The notes beneath the pieces are model-generated. The model saw nothing but the letters and a program-made list of their open reading frames with translations. It was not told where the DNA came from and did no database searches. The translations under genes were made by a program, and so were the position numbers. 64,000 bases of DNA from Oscillatoria nigro-viridis PCC 7112 (GTDB lineage: Bacteria > Cyanobacteriota > Cyanobacteriia > Cyanobacteriales > Microcoleaceae). Of this stretch, positions 45,871 to 54,834 are shown piece after piece (within the stretch, counting starts at the first letter, position 1; each line of letters starts with the position of its first letter). The stretch covers positions 2,060,501 through 2,124,500 of the forward strand of contig NC_019729.1 of NCBI RefSeq assembly GCF_000317475.1. Direction: 5' to 3'.

Positions 45871-47991
45871 GTGCAAGAGCAACCGACATCTGTGCCCCCG
45901 CATTTTCACCGATTGCCAAACCAACGGTGGCAAATTTATTCGCCTCAACGACAGCAAGCCGAAGAGTTTGCCGCCGAAATCGGTTTGTCGCCCTTGCTGG
46001 CACAGGTACTGATTAACCGGGGCATCGATTCGGTTAAAGAAGTGCAAGGGTTTATCGAACCGGAATCTCTGGTTTTGCCGGCGCCAACCGATGAGTTTCC
46101 AGATTTGGCTGCGAGTGTCAAATTGTTGCGGGAGGCGATTTCGGGAGGGCAAAAAATTGCGATTTGCGGCGACTACGATGCTGACGGGATGACGAGCACG
46201 GCTTTGTTGCTGCGAGCTCTCAGGGTTCTGGGGGCGAATGTGGATTATGCTATTCCCAGCCGGATGCGAGAAGGTTATGGGATTAACGATCGCATTGTAG
46301 AAGAATTTCACTCGGAAGGTGTCGCTCTCATTCTCACGGTTGACAACGGAATTGCAGCCTACGGCCCGGTTGCCAGAGCGCGAGAACTCGGTGTCAAAGT
46401 TATTATTACAGACCACCACGATTTGCCGCCAAAACTGCCCCCGGCCGATGCTATTCTCAACCCGAAATTAATTGCAGAATCTTCGCCTTATCGCGGTTTG
46501 GCTGGCGTAGGCGTTGCTTATGTTTTGGCGATTACTTTGGCTCAGGATATGAAAAAAGTGGGGGGATTGGTGAATCCGCTGCTGGAGTTATTTACGTTGG
46601 GAACTATTGCGGATTTAGCACCTTTGACTGGAGTTAACCGCCGCTGGGTGAAGCGTGGTTTGCGGCTGTTACCTCACTCGACATTGGCGGGTATTCAGGC
46701 TTTGATTCACGTGGCGGGAGTGCAGCCGGGAAGCGCCGAAAATCCCTCAATTCTCAACTCAAAAATCAAGGGCGGGCACGGGGGCACCGCCCCTACAACT
46801 CAAAATTCGTTGAAGCCTGAAGATATTGGTTTTCGACTTGGGCCCCGGATAAATGCTGTGGGGCGGCTGGCTGACCCTCAAATTGTGATAGAGTTGCTGA
46901 CTGCAGACGATCGCGAATTGGCTCTTAAAAACGCGATGCAGTGCGAACAAATCAATCAGCGCAGGCAGGAGTTGTGCCAGGAAATTGAGCAGGAAGCCAT
47001 TGCTTGGTGCGAGGAAAGGGCGATAGACTTGCAGCAAGAACGAGTTTTAGTTGTGGTGCAACCGGGTTGGCACCACGGGGTGATCGGGATTGTAGCTTCT
47101 CGGTTGGTGGAACGCTACGGCGTACCTGTATTTATTGGTACTTTTGAGGATGAGGCTGTAGGGGCGGTGCCCCCGTGCCCGCCCGCTAAAATTGTGCGGG
47201 GTTCGGCGAGGGGAATTCCTGAGTTTAATGTATTTGACGGGCTGAATTTTTGCGCGGATTTATTAACTAAATTTGGCGGACACAAAGCGGCGGGCGGTTT
47301 TTCTATGCCGGCCCAGAATCTCGAACAATTCCGCAATCAACTCTCAATTTTTGCCAATCAATGTTTGCAGCCGGAACACCTAAAACCGCTGGTTTCAGTA
47401 GATGTGCGAGCGGATTTGGCTGAGATTAATCTCGACCTTTACCGACAAATTGATGCTCTGGAACCTTGCGGGATTGAAAATAAGGCTCCTGTATTTTGGA
47501 CGCCTAATGTTTGCATAACTGAACAGAAAATTGTGGGTAAAGGAGGTCACGTTAAACTAACTGCAACTCAAGAAGGAAATGTATCGGCTAGTGTGAAGGC
47601 GATTGCTTGGCGTTGGGGCGAATATTTTCCTTTGCCTCGGCGGGTTGATATTGCTTACCGATTGCGGGAAAATAGTTTTAATGGCAAGACATCGGTTGAG
47701 TTAGAATTGTTGGGTGTCCGGCTACCGGCAAATGCTGCTACCTCGAAGCCGCCGAGGTTCGGAAAAGTTGAGTTTGATTATTGCGATCGCACTTATTCTT
47801 GCAGTCTGTCTCCTGCAGGCTCGATCGAGGAATTGAGAATTCGCAACTCTCAAGGACAAGTTTTGGCTGTTGCACCCGGACAAAACATCGGTTTGTTGGG
47901 CAACTCCCGCAAAGATGCTAGAGAAGTCGATGTATCTCTACCTTTTTTTGAGAATTTGATTCAAACTGCTAAACACGCCCTCGGTATTTGA
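45871..47991 (+). CDS. recJ: single-strand DNA exonuclease RecJ with two repeat-derived insertions
   Basis: 706 residues from GTG. DHH motifs: CGDYDADGMTSTALLLRAL, LTVDNGIAA, ITDHHDLPP and ILNPK; DHHA1 region with HHGVIGIVASRL and GGHKAAGGFSM. RecJ degrades single strands 5' to 3' in recombination and repair. The same 28-nt repeat sits in frame twice in opposite orientation: 46770-46797 read as GGHGGTAPT and 47157-47184 read as VGAVPPCPP. Both fall in surface loops (after AENP...; inside GTFEDE...IVRGSARG) and do not break the active site. Confidence 0.94.
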   Translation: MQEQPTSVPPHFHRLPNQRWQIYSPQRQQAEEFAAEIGLSPLLAQVLINRGIDSVKEVQGFIEPESLVLPAPTDEFPDLAASVKLLREAISGGQKIAICGDYDADGMTSTALLLRALRVLGANVDYAIPSRMREGYGINDRIVEEFHSEGVALILTVDNGIAAYGPVARARELGVKVIITDHHDLPPKLPPADAILNPKLIAESSPYRGLAGVGVAYVLAITLAQDMKKVGGLVNPLLELFTLGTIADLAPLTGVNRRWVKRGLRLLPHSTLAGIQALIHVAGVQPGSAENPSILNSKIKGGHGGTAPTTQNSLKPEDIGFRLGPRINAVGRLADPQIVIELLTADDRELALKNAMQCEQINQRRQELCQEIEQEAIAWCEERAIDLQQERVLVVVQPGWHHGVIGIVASRLVERYGVPVFIGTFEDEAVGAVPPCPPAKIVRGSARGIPEFNVFDGLNFCADLLTKFGGHKAAGGFSMPAQNLEQFRNQLSIFANQCLQPEHLKPLVSVDVRADLAEINLDLYRQIDALEPCGIENKAPVFWTPNVCITEQKIVGKGGHVKLTATQEGNVSASVKAIAWRWGEYFPLPRRVDIAYRLRENSFNGKTSVELELLGVRLPANAATSKPPRFGKVEFDYCDRTYSCSLSPAGSIEELRIRNSQGQVLAVAPGQNIGLLGNSRKDAREVDVSLPFFENLIQTAKHALGI

Positions 47992-48112
47992 TAACTCGGT
48001 ATTCGATCACAAAGCTCGTGCAGCAGGGAAAATTGGCGATCGAGCGTTGTGAATTTTGCATAATTTAAAACTCAAAACTCCCAAGTCTCGATCGCCCCGG
48101 AGCGTGCTATAA

Positions 48113-48253
48113 TTACAGGTCGCCGCCTTTAGCTGCCAAGAGAAAAATCACGATCGGGCCAGAAAGCACGACGGCTGCGAGCAAAGCTACCTGAACAATG
48201 AGTTGGTAGTCTACACCACCCAGACCACTGAAAAGATCGGTTATAAAGTCCAT
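48113..48253 (-). CDS. psb30: photosystem II protein Psb30 (Ycf12)
   Basis: 46 residues with a perfect AGGAGG 5 bp before ATG. Sequence: start MDFITDLFSGLGG, membrane helix LIVQVALLAAVVLSG, then GPIVIFLLAAKGGDL, which matches the GP-I-IFLLA-x-x-G-x-L end of Psb30/Ycf12. This single-helix subunit sits near cytochrome b559 and stabilises photosystem II. Too short for routine gene callers. Confidence 0.85.
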   Translation of the reverse strand: MDFITDLFSGLGGVDYQLIVQVALLAAVVLSGPIVIFLLAAKGGDL

Positions 48254-48603
48254 TTGTCCTCCTGACTGTAGTGATTAAGTCTAGATTGTTGCATTAGAAA
48301 ATCCGCTTCTGATTTTACCGGGCGATCGACCATATTTTTTAAGGAACTTTACAAAATTCAACAAAATGTAAACTACGATCGACCTCTCAGTCACAGGAAA
48401 CCAGGGACTTGACGCCCCTTCCCGAAAAGTCCCCCCAATCTAAAATCTAAAATCTAAAATAGAACCGCCCCTTGGATATCTCCGTCTCCGGCGCTGGCAA
48501 TTGATATACTTGAAGAGCTCCAGTCTCCTAAAGTTTGGCATTTTCCACATAATGCTCCGAATCTAAAATCTAAAATCTAAAATCTAAAATCTAAAATCTA
48601 ACT
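48254..48603. other. intergenic region with heptamer tracts, no gene
   Basis: Holds (AAAATCT)n tracts at 48435-48460 and 48560-48600, the latter ending 3 bp before the start codon of the YkgJ gene. The psb30 promoter must be in the first 150 bp. Confidence 0.65.
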
Positions 48604-48978
48604 ATGGCTACTTGGCGTTGCGTAAAGCAGTGTGGTGCTTGTTGTTACCTCGATCCAACAGAGCGCCCTAACTTAGACGAGTATTTATCTGAAGAGGAAT
48701 TAGCGCTCTACTTGAGCTTAGTCGGAGACGACGGTTGGTGTATAAATTTTGACAAAGAGACGCGAGAATGCGGAATTTACGCCGATCGACCGCGCTTTTG
48801 TCGGGTAGACTCAGAGGTGTTTCAGGATATGTACGGCGTTGAGCCGGCCCAATTGAACGATTTCGCGATCGAGTGCTGCTTGGAACACATTGAAGATCTG
48901 TATGGCGATCGATCTTTGGAAATGATCCGCTTTAACTCTGAAGTCGGAATTCTCGCCTTACCTGACGGTGTTGCATAA
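48604..48978 (+). CDS. YkgJ-family cysteine-cluster protein
   Basis: 124 residues. CVKQCGACCYLDPTERP, WCINFD, CGIYADRPRFCRVD and CCLEH give the cysteine pattern of the YkgJ/UPF0153 family, which probably binds a metal or Fe-S cluster. Function unknown. The ATG is preceded directly by an (AAAATCT)n tract, leaving no recognisable ribosome site. Confidence 0.85.
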   Translation: MATWRCVKQCGACCYLDPTERPNLDEYLSEEELALYLSLVGDDGWCINFDKETRECGIYADRPRFCRVDSEVFQDMYGVEPAQLNDFAIECCLEHIEDLYGDRSLEMIRFNSEVGILALPDGVA

Positions 48979-49102
48979 TTGCGAGATGATTTTGATTGTT
49001 TTGGGGGATGGGCCCCTGAGCTCGAAGGCGTGTCTTTTCACAGCAGGCGGGACACCCCACAAGCATCCTCCTCAAATTGTGCAACACCTGACAACTAACA
49101 AT

Positions 49103-49123
49103 CTCCCGGTTTCTCACCGGGAG
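49103..49123. terminator. short hairpin CTCCCGG...CCGGGAG
   Basis: Seven-bp perfect GC stem with a TTTCTCA loop between the YkgJ gene and the next gene; no T-run, so termination is uncertain. Confidence 0.4.
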
Positions 49124-49172
49124 AGTGTCAAAATAAACAAATCAAGGAAATATCGCGCAGTTGAGTTGAGCT

Positions 49173-49496
49173 ATGAGTAATCGAGAGGGTTTTACAGGGG
49201 GATTTATTGCCGGAGCAGCCGTTGGCGGCTTGGTGGGTGCAGTTTTGGGCGCGGTGCTGTCGCGGCGCGCTGCTGAAGCTTTGCTGAGTGAACCTTCAGA
49301 CACAAAAACCAGAAAAATCCGCCAGAGGAAAGCCAGCCAACTCGAAGCCGAAGGGATGGAAGTAGCAAGGCTGAGTTTAGAAGATAAAATTGCCCAGCTA
49401 AATCAGGCAATAGATGACGTGCGGCTGCAACTCGGCGACGTAAACGGCAACGCACCGGCGCCGGGCAGCGAGGGTTCGATCGCCCCAGACTCCTGA
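49173..49496 (+). CDS. glycine-zipper membrane protein with coiled coil
   Basis: 107 residues: a GxxxG-rich hydrophobic segment (GGFIAGAAVGGLVGAVLGAVL) then a helical charged part (LSLEDKIAQLNQAIDDVRLQ). Conserved in cyanobacteria as I recall, without a function. Possibly co-transcribed with the YkgJ gene. Confidence 0.65.
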   Translation: MSNREGFTGGFIAGAAVGGLVGAVLGAVLSRRAAEALLSEPSDTKTRKIRQRKASQLEAEGMEVARLSLEDKIAQLNQAIDDVRLQLGDVNGNAPAPGSEGSIAPDS

Positions 49497-49760
49497 ATCC
49501 ATTTAAAATTTTAGATTAGTCTGGCAGCTCAATGGGGGCTACTAACATCTGGCGCCATTCTCCACAACTGGCTTCCCTAGCCTGTTCCACACAGAGTGAA
49601 TTTTATTGTGAGGAGTCGGGGTTGGGTATCCTATCATGCCCGCCCGTAAAAAGCCTGATGCTCCCCCTCTCCCACCTCTCCCTCCTCTCTCACTCCCCCA
49701 GCTATGCTAAACTCACATTTAAAGTGTCTGTAAACTTTACTCAAACTACAAGCAAAATTT

Positions 49761-50048
49761 ATGAGTTCTTCAATAGGCCTTTTGGCAACCACGCTAGCGA
49801 CATTTCTGCAAATCTATCTAGTCCTGATGATTTTTCGGGTGCTGTTAAGCTGGTTCCCCAATATCAATTGGTACGACCCCCCGTTTTCGATTTTGAGTCA
49901 GTTAACCGATCCTTACCTCAATCTATTCCGCTCGATTATCCCCCCCTTGGGAGGGATTGACTTTTCGCCGCTGATTGCGTTTTTTGTACTGCAGTTCGGC
50001 TCGGAATTCTTGATCGGTCTTTTGACTAGCTTGCAAACATCCTTGTAG
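49761..50048 (+). CDS. YggT-family membrane protein (Ycf19-like)
   Basis: 95 residues with two membrane helices and the family motif ILSQLTDPYLNLFRSIIPP, preceded by LLSWFPN. YggT/Ycf19 proteins act in membrane organisation; in cyanobacteria and plastids they affect thylakoid nucleoid or c-type cytochrome-related functions in some reports. The exact role here is not clear from sequence. Confidence 0.88.
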   Translation: MSSSIGLLATTLATFLQIYLVLMIFRVLLSWFPNINWYDPPFSILSQLTDPYLNLFRSIIPPLGGIDFSPLIAFFVLQFGSEFLIGLLTSLQTSL

Positions 50049-50396
50049 TTTGAAAAGCTGAAGTTTTTCAGCATCAAGCGTAAATTGTTTGCCAGCCCTC
50101 GCTGTCGGCAACTAAATTTTAGATTTGACATTTTGAGATCAACTCCCCGGTTGAAAAGCTGGGGAGTTCATCGTACATTAGAAATGAGAAATTGCGGGCC
50201 ACTCAACAATCTCCTATCAATTCCGGTGTTACCGGAATGATAGGGAGTTGGGAAATGTGGAATTATTGAGCTTGACTTTATCATTCCCATCCAATCGGAA
50301 ACGATATCAAATCTCAAATCTCAAACTGCATTGCGGTTTCACGGGCAGCCAACCCAAAATCTCTTTCTCAGCAATCTAAAATGTCCAAGAGTTTCG
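50049..50396. other. intergenic region with two hairpins, no gene
   Basis: AACTCCCC...GGGGAGTT (50141-50168) and CTATCAATTCCGGT...ACCGGAATGATAG (about 50213-50243) can each form stems between convergent genes and may end transcription from one or both sides. Confidence 0.6.
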
Positions 50397-50828
50397 TTAG
50401 CGGCGAACCACGCCAGTAAAACCTGTAGCTTTAAATTGCTTGAGCTTCAAAGGTGTTCTCTGATTTGCTGCAACCGAAATTCTGAGCTGAAAATCGCTAA
50501 CTCCGGGAGGAACTTCTTCTATAGAACCCAAGCGAGTGCGGTTTTGCATCACCGGATTGTCGTCGGCATCATAAATGCGACCGAAAATATCGGCATTGAC
50601 AACTGGTTTGCCCGTGCTATTTTCAGCTTTCCCAGTAATCAAAAAGCAGTTAGCTTCCATAGAACTGCCGCTGGTGACTGTTCCTTCTCCCATTTCTGCC
50701 GGACATTCGCGATAAGAAAGGTCGGAAAGTTTAATCTGCGTCAGAGCCCAAGCAGGTGGAGTGAATACCAAACTAAAAATTCCGATTAGGCAAGTAGCAA
50801 AAAAAAGGCTGATAGCTCGAAATTTCAT
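50397..50828 (-). CDS. exported cyanobacterial protein, unknown
   Basis: 143 residues from ATG at 50828, with a signal peptide (ISLFFATCLIGIFSLVFTPP) cut near AWA. The mature part has a cysteine pair (YRECPAEMG...ANCFLITG) and beta-type sequence (PVVNADIFGRIYDADDNPVM). No named family recognised. A TTG at 50837 is the alternative start. Confidence 0.65.
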   Translation of the reverse strand: MKFRAISLFFATCLIGIFSLVFTPPAWALTQIKLSDLSYRECPAEMGEGTVTSGSSMEANCFLITGKAENSTGKPVVNADIFGRIYDADDNPVMQNRTRLGSIEEVPPGVSDFQLRISVAANQRTPLKLKQFKATGFTGVVRR

Positions 50829-50935
50829 AAATGGCAAGGCCAGTATATTTTAATTCTCAGCTTAGCGCGAATTCAGCCTCAAATTCCTACTTATAGGAAT
50901 TCTGAAAACTACAGCTAGTTTTTTAAGAAATGCCA

Positions 50936-51907
50936 TTAGTCTAGACCTAAATGCTGACGTAAGGCTTGGCGCATCACATCGACTGGGACGGATTCTTTGT
51001 TCAGCCAAATTTTTAAGGCGGCTGCTCCTTGTTGAACTAGCATTTCGAGTCCGTCAATAGCTCGCGCTCCCCGAAGCTGTGCATCTTTGAGAAACTGGGT
51101 AGGATTAGGGGTGTAAATTAAATCGTAGACGATCGCACCTGCTGGAATTCGATCGATCTCACCAGCCGCAACCGGCGACTTTTCCCCCTGCGGGTACATC
51201 CCCACAGGCGTCGTGTTCACCAGCAAATCTGCCTGGGAGATTAACCTTGACAAATTATCCCAAGTATGCACCTGCAAATTCTGCACGGGCATCGGAGAAT
51301 TGACCCAACTCTGCTGAAATTCCCCTAAATTTTGTTCGTTGCGACCGACAACGTGAATCTCTGCACATCCCAATTGAGCGCACCCAGCCACAACAGCCCT
51401 CGCCGCCCCGCCATTCCCCAAAATTACCGCTACTTTCTGGCTCCAATCGGAACCCCCCCTAGCCCCAGAAGGGGGGGGACAGGATTCGACAGCCGTATTG
51501 CCCCTTTCTAAGGCAGAAATCGCGTCTTTAGCCCCCCCTTGGTAAGGGGGGGTTGGGGGAGTTTGCAGCGGCGCGAGAAAGCCTTCAACGTCAGTATTTG
51601 TACCGCACCAACCTCGATCGGTCATGTATACGGTATTGACTGCGCCGATCGATCGGGCGATCGGAGAAACTTCCGACAGCAGCGGTAAGATTGCTTGTTT
51701 GTGCGGAATCGTGATGCTAAATCCCCGAACGCCGATCGCCGCAAATCCTGCAAGAGCAGCTTTTAAATCCCCTGGTTTTACCGGAAACGGCAGGTAAACA
51801 AAATCGACTCCCAAATGGGAAATAGCAGCATTGTGCATCGCCGGCGACAGAGAATGTTCGACGGGATGACCAATTACTCCCAACAGTTTAGTAGTGCCTT
51901 TAATCAT
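50936..51907 (-). CDS. aroE: shikimate dehydrogenase with a repeat-derived insertion
   Basis: About 323 residues from ATG at 51907 (MIKGTTKLLGVIGHPVEHSL), against about 275-290 normally. Active-site features: HPVEHSLSPAMHN, TIPHKQAIL and NTDVEGF; NADP site ILGNGGAARAV. It makes shikimate from 3-dehydroshikimate. The excess is an insertion of about 35 residues (TPPTPPYQGGAKD...SCPPPSGARGG, about 51450-51558) formed by two C-run/G-run palindromes just before the NADP-binding domain. The frame reaching 51985 crosses short tandem repeats. Confidence 0.94.
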   Translation of the reverse strand: MIKGTTKLLGVIGHPVEHSLSPAMHNAAISHLGVDFVYLPFPVKPGDLKAALAGFAAIGVRGFSITIPHKQAILPLLSEVSPIARSIGAVNTVYMTDRGWCGTNTDVEGFLAPLQTPPTPPYQGGAKDAISALERGNTAVESCPPPSGARGGSDWSQKVAVILGNGGAARAVVAGCAQLGCAEIHVVGRNEQNLGEFQQSWVNSPMPVQNLQVHTWDNLSRLISQADLLVNTTPVGMYPQGEKSPVAAGEIDRIPAGAIVYDLIYTPNPTQFLKDAQLRGARAIDGLEMLVQQGAAALKIWLNKESVPVDVMRQALRQHLGLD

Positions 51908-51909
51908 TT

Positions 51910-52040
51910 TTGTTCGTTGACTGTTGACTGTTTCTGATTTGGCGATTTCAATCGCCGAGTGACGGAGATCACTCTCAACCATCAACCATCAACTCTCAAC
52001 CATCAACCATCCACTGTCAACTCTCAACTCTCAACTGTTT
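51910..52040. repeat. short tandem repeats (CAACCAT/CAACTCT types)
   Basis: Tract between aroE and the AAA ATPase gene. The last residues and the stop codon of the ATPase gene (52024) lie within the TCTCAAC units. Confidence 0.75.
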
Positions 52041-53400
52041 CCCGAAACTCTTTAGCGTCAGCCAAAATCGGATTGACATCAAACCAGTAATCCTCGCCGT
52101 AACGGTATTCAAACACCCAGAGACTACGCAGCAAGATTTGGTATTTAGTTTCCCCACTCACAGTTTTGGTAGCGGATACTTGGCGCAGCAATTCCCACTC
52201 ATCAGGTTCGATCGCCAAAGTAAGCTGGTGGCGGCGCTGGACGATCACATTTTCCAAAGTTTCCCGCGACAGAGGAGGGTCTTGTTTCTGCAGACAGCTA
52301 TACAGCAGTTGCAGCAAATTGCGGACATGACCGCCGCTGACTCGACACAGGCGATCGAGAGTTTCCGCAGAGTCGAAAACTTTGCCAACCAAAGCATAGC
52401 GCTGCGAAGGCTGCACCGTCGGAAAAGCCCGCGCCAGAACCATCTGCAGCAGCAATTCCACACCCTCAGAACACTCAGAACCGTCGCTCAACTGCACCGG
52501 CACCATCGGCAAAACCTTCGGATCTACCCCAAATCGATTGGTCAACTGGCCCAAATCGTTAGAGAAAATCAGCACCAAAGGAATTGTATACACGACGTGG
52601 CAATTTAGTCTTGCCAATTGTTCGCCGCGATCGACAAACAGGTATTCCGGCTGCAGCCGCCCCGTCGGTTTCGCGCACAGGTGTATGCGATCGAGATTGT
52701 CGATAATTACTACAAGCCCTTGTTTCCCTTGGCGTTTGAGTTCTTGGTTAGCCGGTTCTAGCAACTCCTTATTAAGCGCATCTAAAATTACGTTAGTTCG
52801 CGGCTCCAAATATTGCCTCAACTCCGATCGCAGATTCGGAGCATCTTTCGCCTTAGCAGTAATTTTGCCAATTCCCAACGCCAGAGAAAATTCTCCCTCC
52901 GTGCTGGCATTTATTTCCCCAAAACCAGGGACAGTAGCTTCAGCCCTCAAGTCAATTTGAGTTTGAAAAACATCAGCAACCCCTTTGAGTAAAGCTTTAA
53001 AACCCGTCGGTTGCAGCTTAATTTTCCTTTTCTCGATGCTTTCGCTCACCTGACGAGCAACGCTCAACAAAATGTCAGTGATATCTACATCTGCCATGTC
53101 TAAGTCTTTACTCGACTCAAAGTAAACAACATGAAATCCTTGTTGCTGCAATTGAGCTTGCAGCCGCAGCAATTCTGTTGATTTACCAGAGCCGATGTGA
53201 CCGGTGAATAATTGACAGGTAGGTGCATCGGGGGACAGACGGCTGATGGTGCGCTCCAATTGTTCTACAATTGTGCCGCCCCGCACTGATGAGAAATCGA
53301 TATAGTATTGTCGGTCTTCTTGATTTGCTACTGCCAGGGTGTAGCTGGGATTGCAGGCGCTATAAAATTTCTGTAAATTTAATTCCATACCCTGTTCCAT
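52024..53400 (-). CDS. AAA/ORC-like ATPase, cyanobacterial
   Basis: 458 residues. Walker A LFTGHIGSGKSTELLRL near residue 65-80, Walker B LVVIIDNLDRIHL near 230, sensor-type IPLVLIF, and SGGHVRNLLQLLYS near the end, as in Cdc6/Orc-like ATPases. Proteins of this kind in cyanobacteria are often linked to signalling or conflict genes; here neighbours give no hint. The substrate or partner is unknown. Confidence 0.75.
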   Translation of the reverse strand: MEQGMELNLQKFYSACNPSYTLAVANQEDRQYYIDFSSVRGGTIVEQLERTISRLSPDAPTCQLFTGHIGSGKSTELLRLQAQLQQQGFHVVYFESSKDLDMADVDITDILLSVARQVSESIEKRKIKLQPTGFKALLKGVADVFQTQIDLRAEATVPGFGEINASTEGEFSLALGIGKITAKAKDAPNLRSELRQYLEPRTNVILDALNKELLEPANQELKRQGKQGLVVIIDNLDRIHLCAKPTGRLQPEYLFVDRGEQLARLNCHVVYTIPLVLIFSNDLGQLTNRFGVDPKVLPMVPVQLSDGSECSEGVELLLQMVLARAFPTVQPSQRYALVGKVFDSAETLDRLCRVSGGHVRNLLQLLYSCLQKQDPPLSRETLENVIVQRRHQLTLAIEPDEWELLRQVSATKTVSGETKYQILLRSLWVFEYRYGEDYWFDVNPILADAKEFRETVES

Positions 53401-53981
53401 CTTTCACAACATTATGCCCTAATCGCTTATTCGTTTCGCTCTGGTAATAATCAGCACAAGTTAGCAACTTATTCTGATGTTTTATGGGGATTTCAATATC
53501 TTGATGGCTCGCTAAATCAGCACTCCCAAATTATACCTAATTTTTTCGTACAGGGAATGAATGCAATTCACTAATACCCCATAAATAAGTAATTTATCCT
53601 CGTACAGCGAGCGCGACTTAATTGGCATCACAGACGAAATTTTGCCAGAAATGTTCTCGAATAAAAGTGGCTATTGGAGTACGGTTAACCGAATAACAAA
53701 TAGGTAGTAATTAGGTATCCAGAAACCAGGTTTTTTTATAATACCTTCGCCATTTTTACAGCACGTAGAGCCCTTGTGAAGCGAAACCAACAACAGATTT
53801 GAGATTTGAGATTTGAGATTTTTGCTCCAATCTCAAATCTCAAATCTCAAATCCAAAATCTAAAATTGATGGCGTTGGGTACGAGTGCCTCAAGCCAACC
53901 TACTTTCTTAAAGCATTTTGACTTAGACGCGAAGGTGTTGTTTAAAAAACCGGGTTTCTCGGTGTGATATTTTTTGGGGAT
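53401..53981. other. 581-bp intergenic region, no gene
   Basis: Contains TTTGAGATTTGAGATTTGAG (53800) and matching AATCTCAAATCTCAAATC (53825-53850), an inverted pair of short repeats, and AAACCAGGTTT/AAACCGGGTTT repeat copies near 53722 and 53946. No RNA gene seen. Confidence 0.6.
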
Positions 53982-54662
53982 CTACTTATTTTGGAGCAAT
54001 TCTACCATTTTGTGACCGACACCTGCTGCCGAAGCGGGATTTTGGCCTGTGACGAGCCTCTCGCTCGCGACAACATGAGCCTGAAAATTAGGAACTTTCG
54101 TAAAATTAGCGCCGCGTTCAATTAATTTTGACTCCAGCAAAAACGGCACTATGTCAGTCAATCCCACAGCGGCTTCCTCTTCATTAGTAAAAGCAGCCAC
54201 AGTCTTATTTGCAACCAGGTACTCACCATCAGACAACTTAAGATTGACTAACGCCGCCGGCCCGTGACAGACAGCACCCACAATGCCACCTGCTTCGTAA
54301 ATAGCAGCAGCAATCCCAGTCAGTTCCTGGTTATCAGGAAAATCCCACATTGTACCGTGTCCCCCAGCGTAGAAAATAGCGCCATATTCTGCGGGGTCAA
54401 TTTGTGCAGGATTGAGCGTATTTTCCACTCGCGCAACCTGTTGCAAATCCTCTAAAAAAGCCTTATTTAGCCCGTCTTCTAAATCAACCCCAACCATTGG
54501 AGCTTTGCCGCCTTTTGGACTCACAAAATCTACCGTTAATCCGGCTTTAGTAAATGCGTCCAAGGGATGCGTCACCTCTGGGAGATAAAAACCAGTTTCT
54601 TTACCAGTGTCGCCGAGAGTATCGTGGCTGGTTAAAACAATCAGAACTTTTTGGCTAGTCAT
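53982..54662 (-). CDS. DJ-1/PfpI family protein (Hsp31/glyoxalase III-like)
   Basis: 226 residues, AAGGAA before ATG. The nucleophile elbow VGAVCHGPAALVNLK carries the catalytic Cys-His, the opening LIVLTSHD-like strand and FYAGGHGTMWDFPDN the conserved glutamate/histidine environment of the Hsp31-like branch. Such proteins act as chaperones or glutathione-independent glyoxalases in stress. The broken LysR gene is divergently placed. Confidence 0.88.
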   Translation of the reverse strand: MTSQKVLIVLTSHDTLGDTGKETGFYLPEVTHPLDAFTKAGLTVDFVSPKGGKAPMVGVDLEDGLNKAFLEDLQQVARVENTLNPAQIDPAEYGAIFYAGGHGTMWDFPDNQELTGIAAAIYEAGGIVGAVCHGPAALVNLKLSDGEYLVANKTVAAFTNEEEAAVGLTDIVPFLLESKLIERGANFTKVPNFQAHVVASERLVTGQNPASAAGVGHKMVELLQNK

Positions 54663-54834
54663 AGTCTATTCCTTTTGCGGGTGTCTTTGTGCTTGTTATT
54701 TTCATCCTAGACCGAATTGATCTAGAATACAAATTATGAAAGTTTCGTGTAACTATAAATCTACTTATAGCAAATGCCAATGCTCGACAGTTAATTCGTG
54801 TATCCGTGTCAAAATCTCTTAGAGCGCTTTCCTG

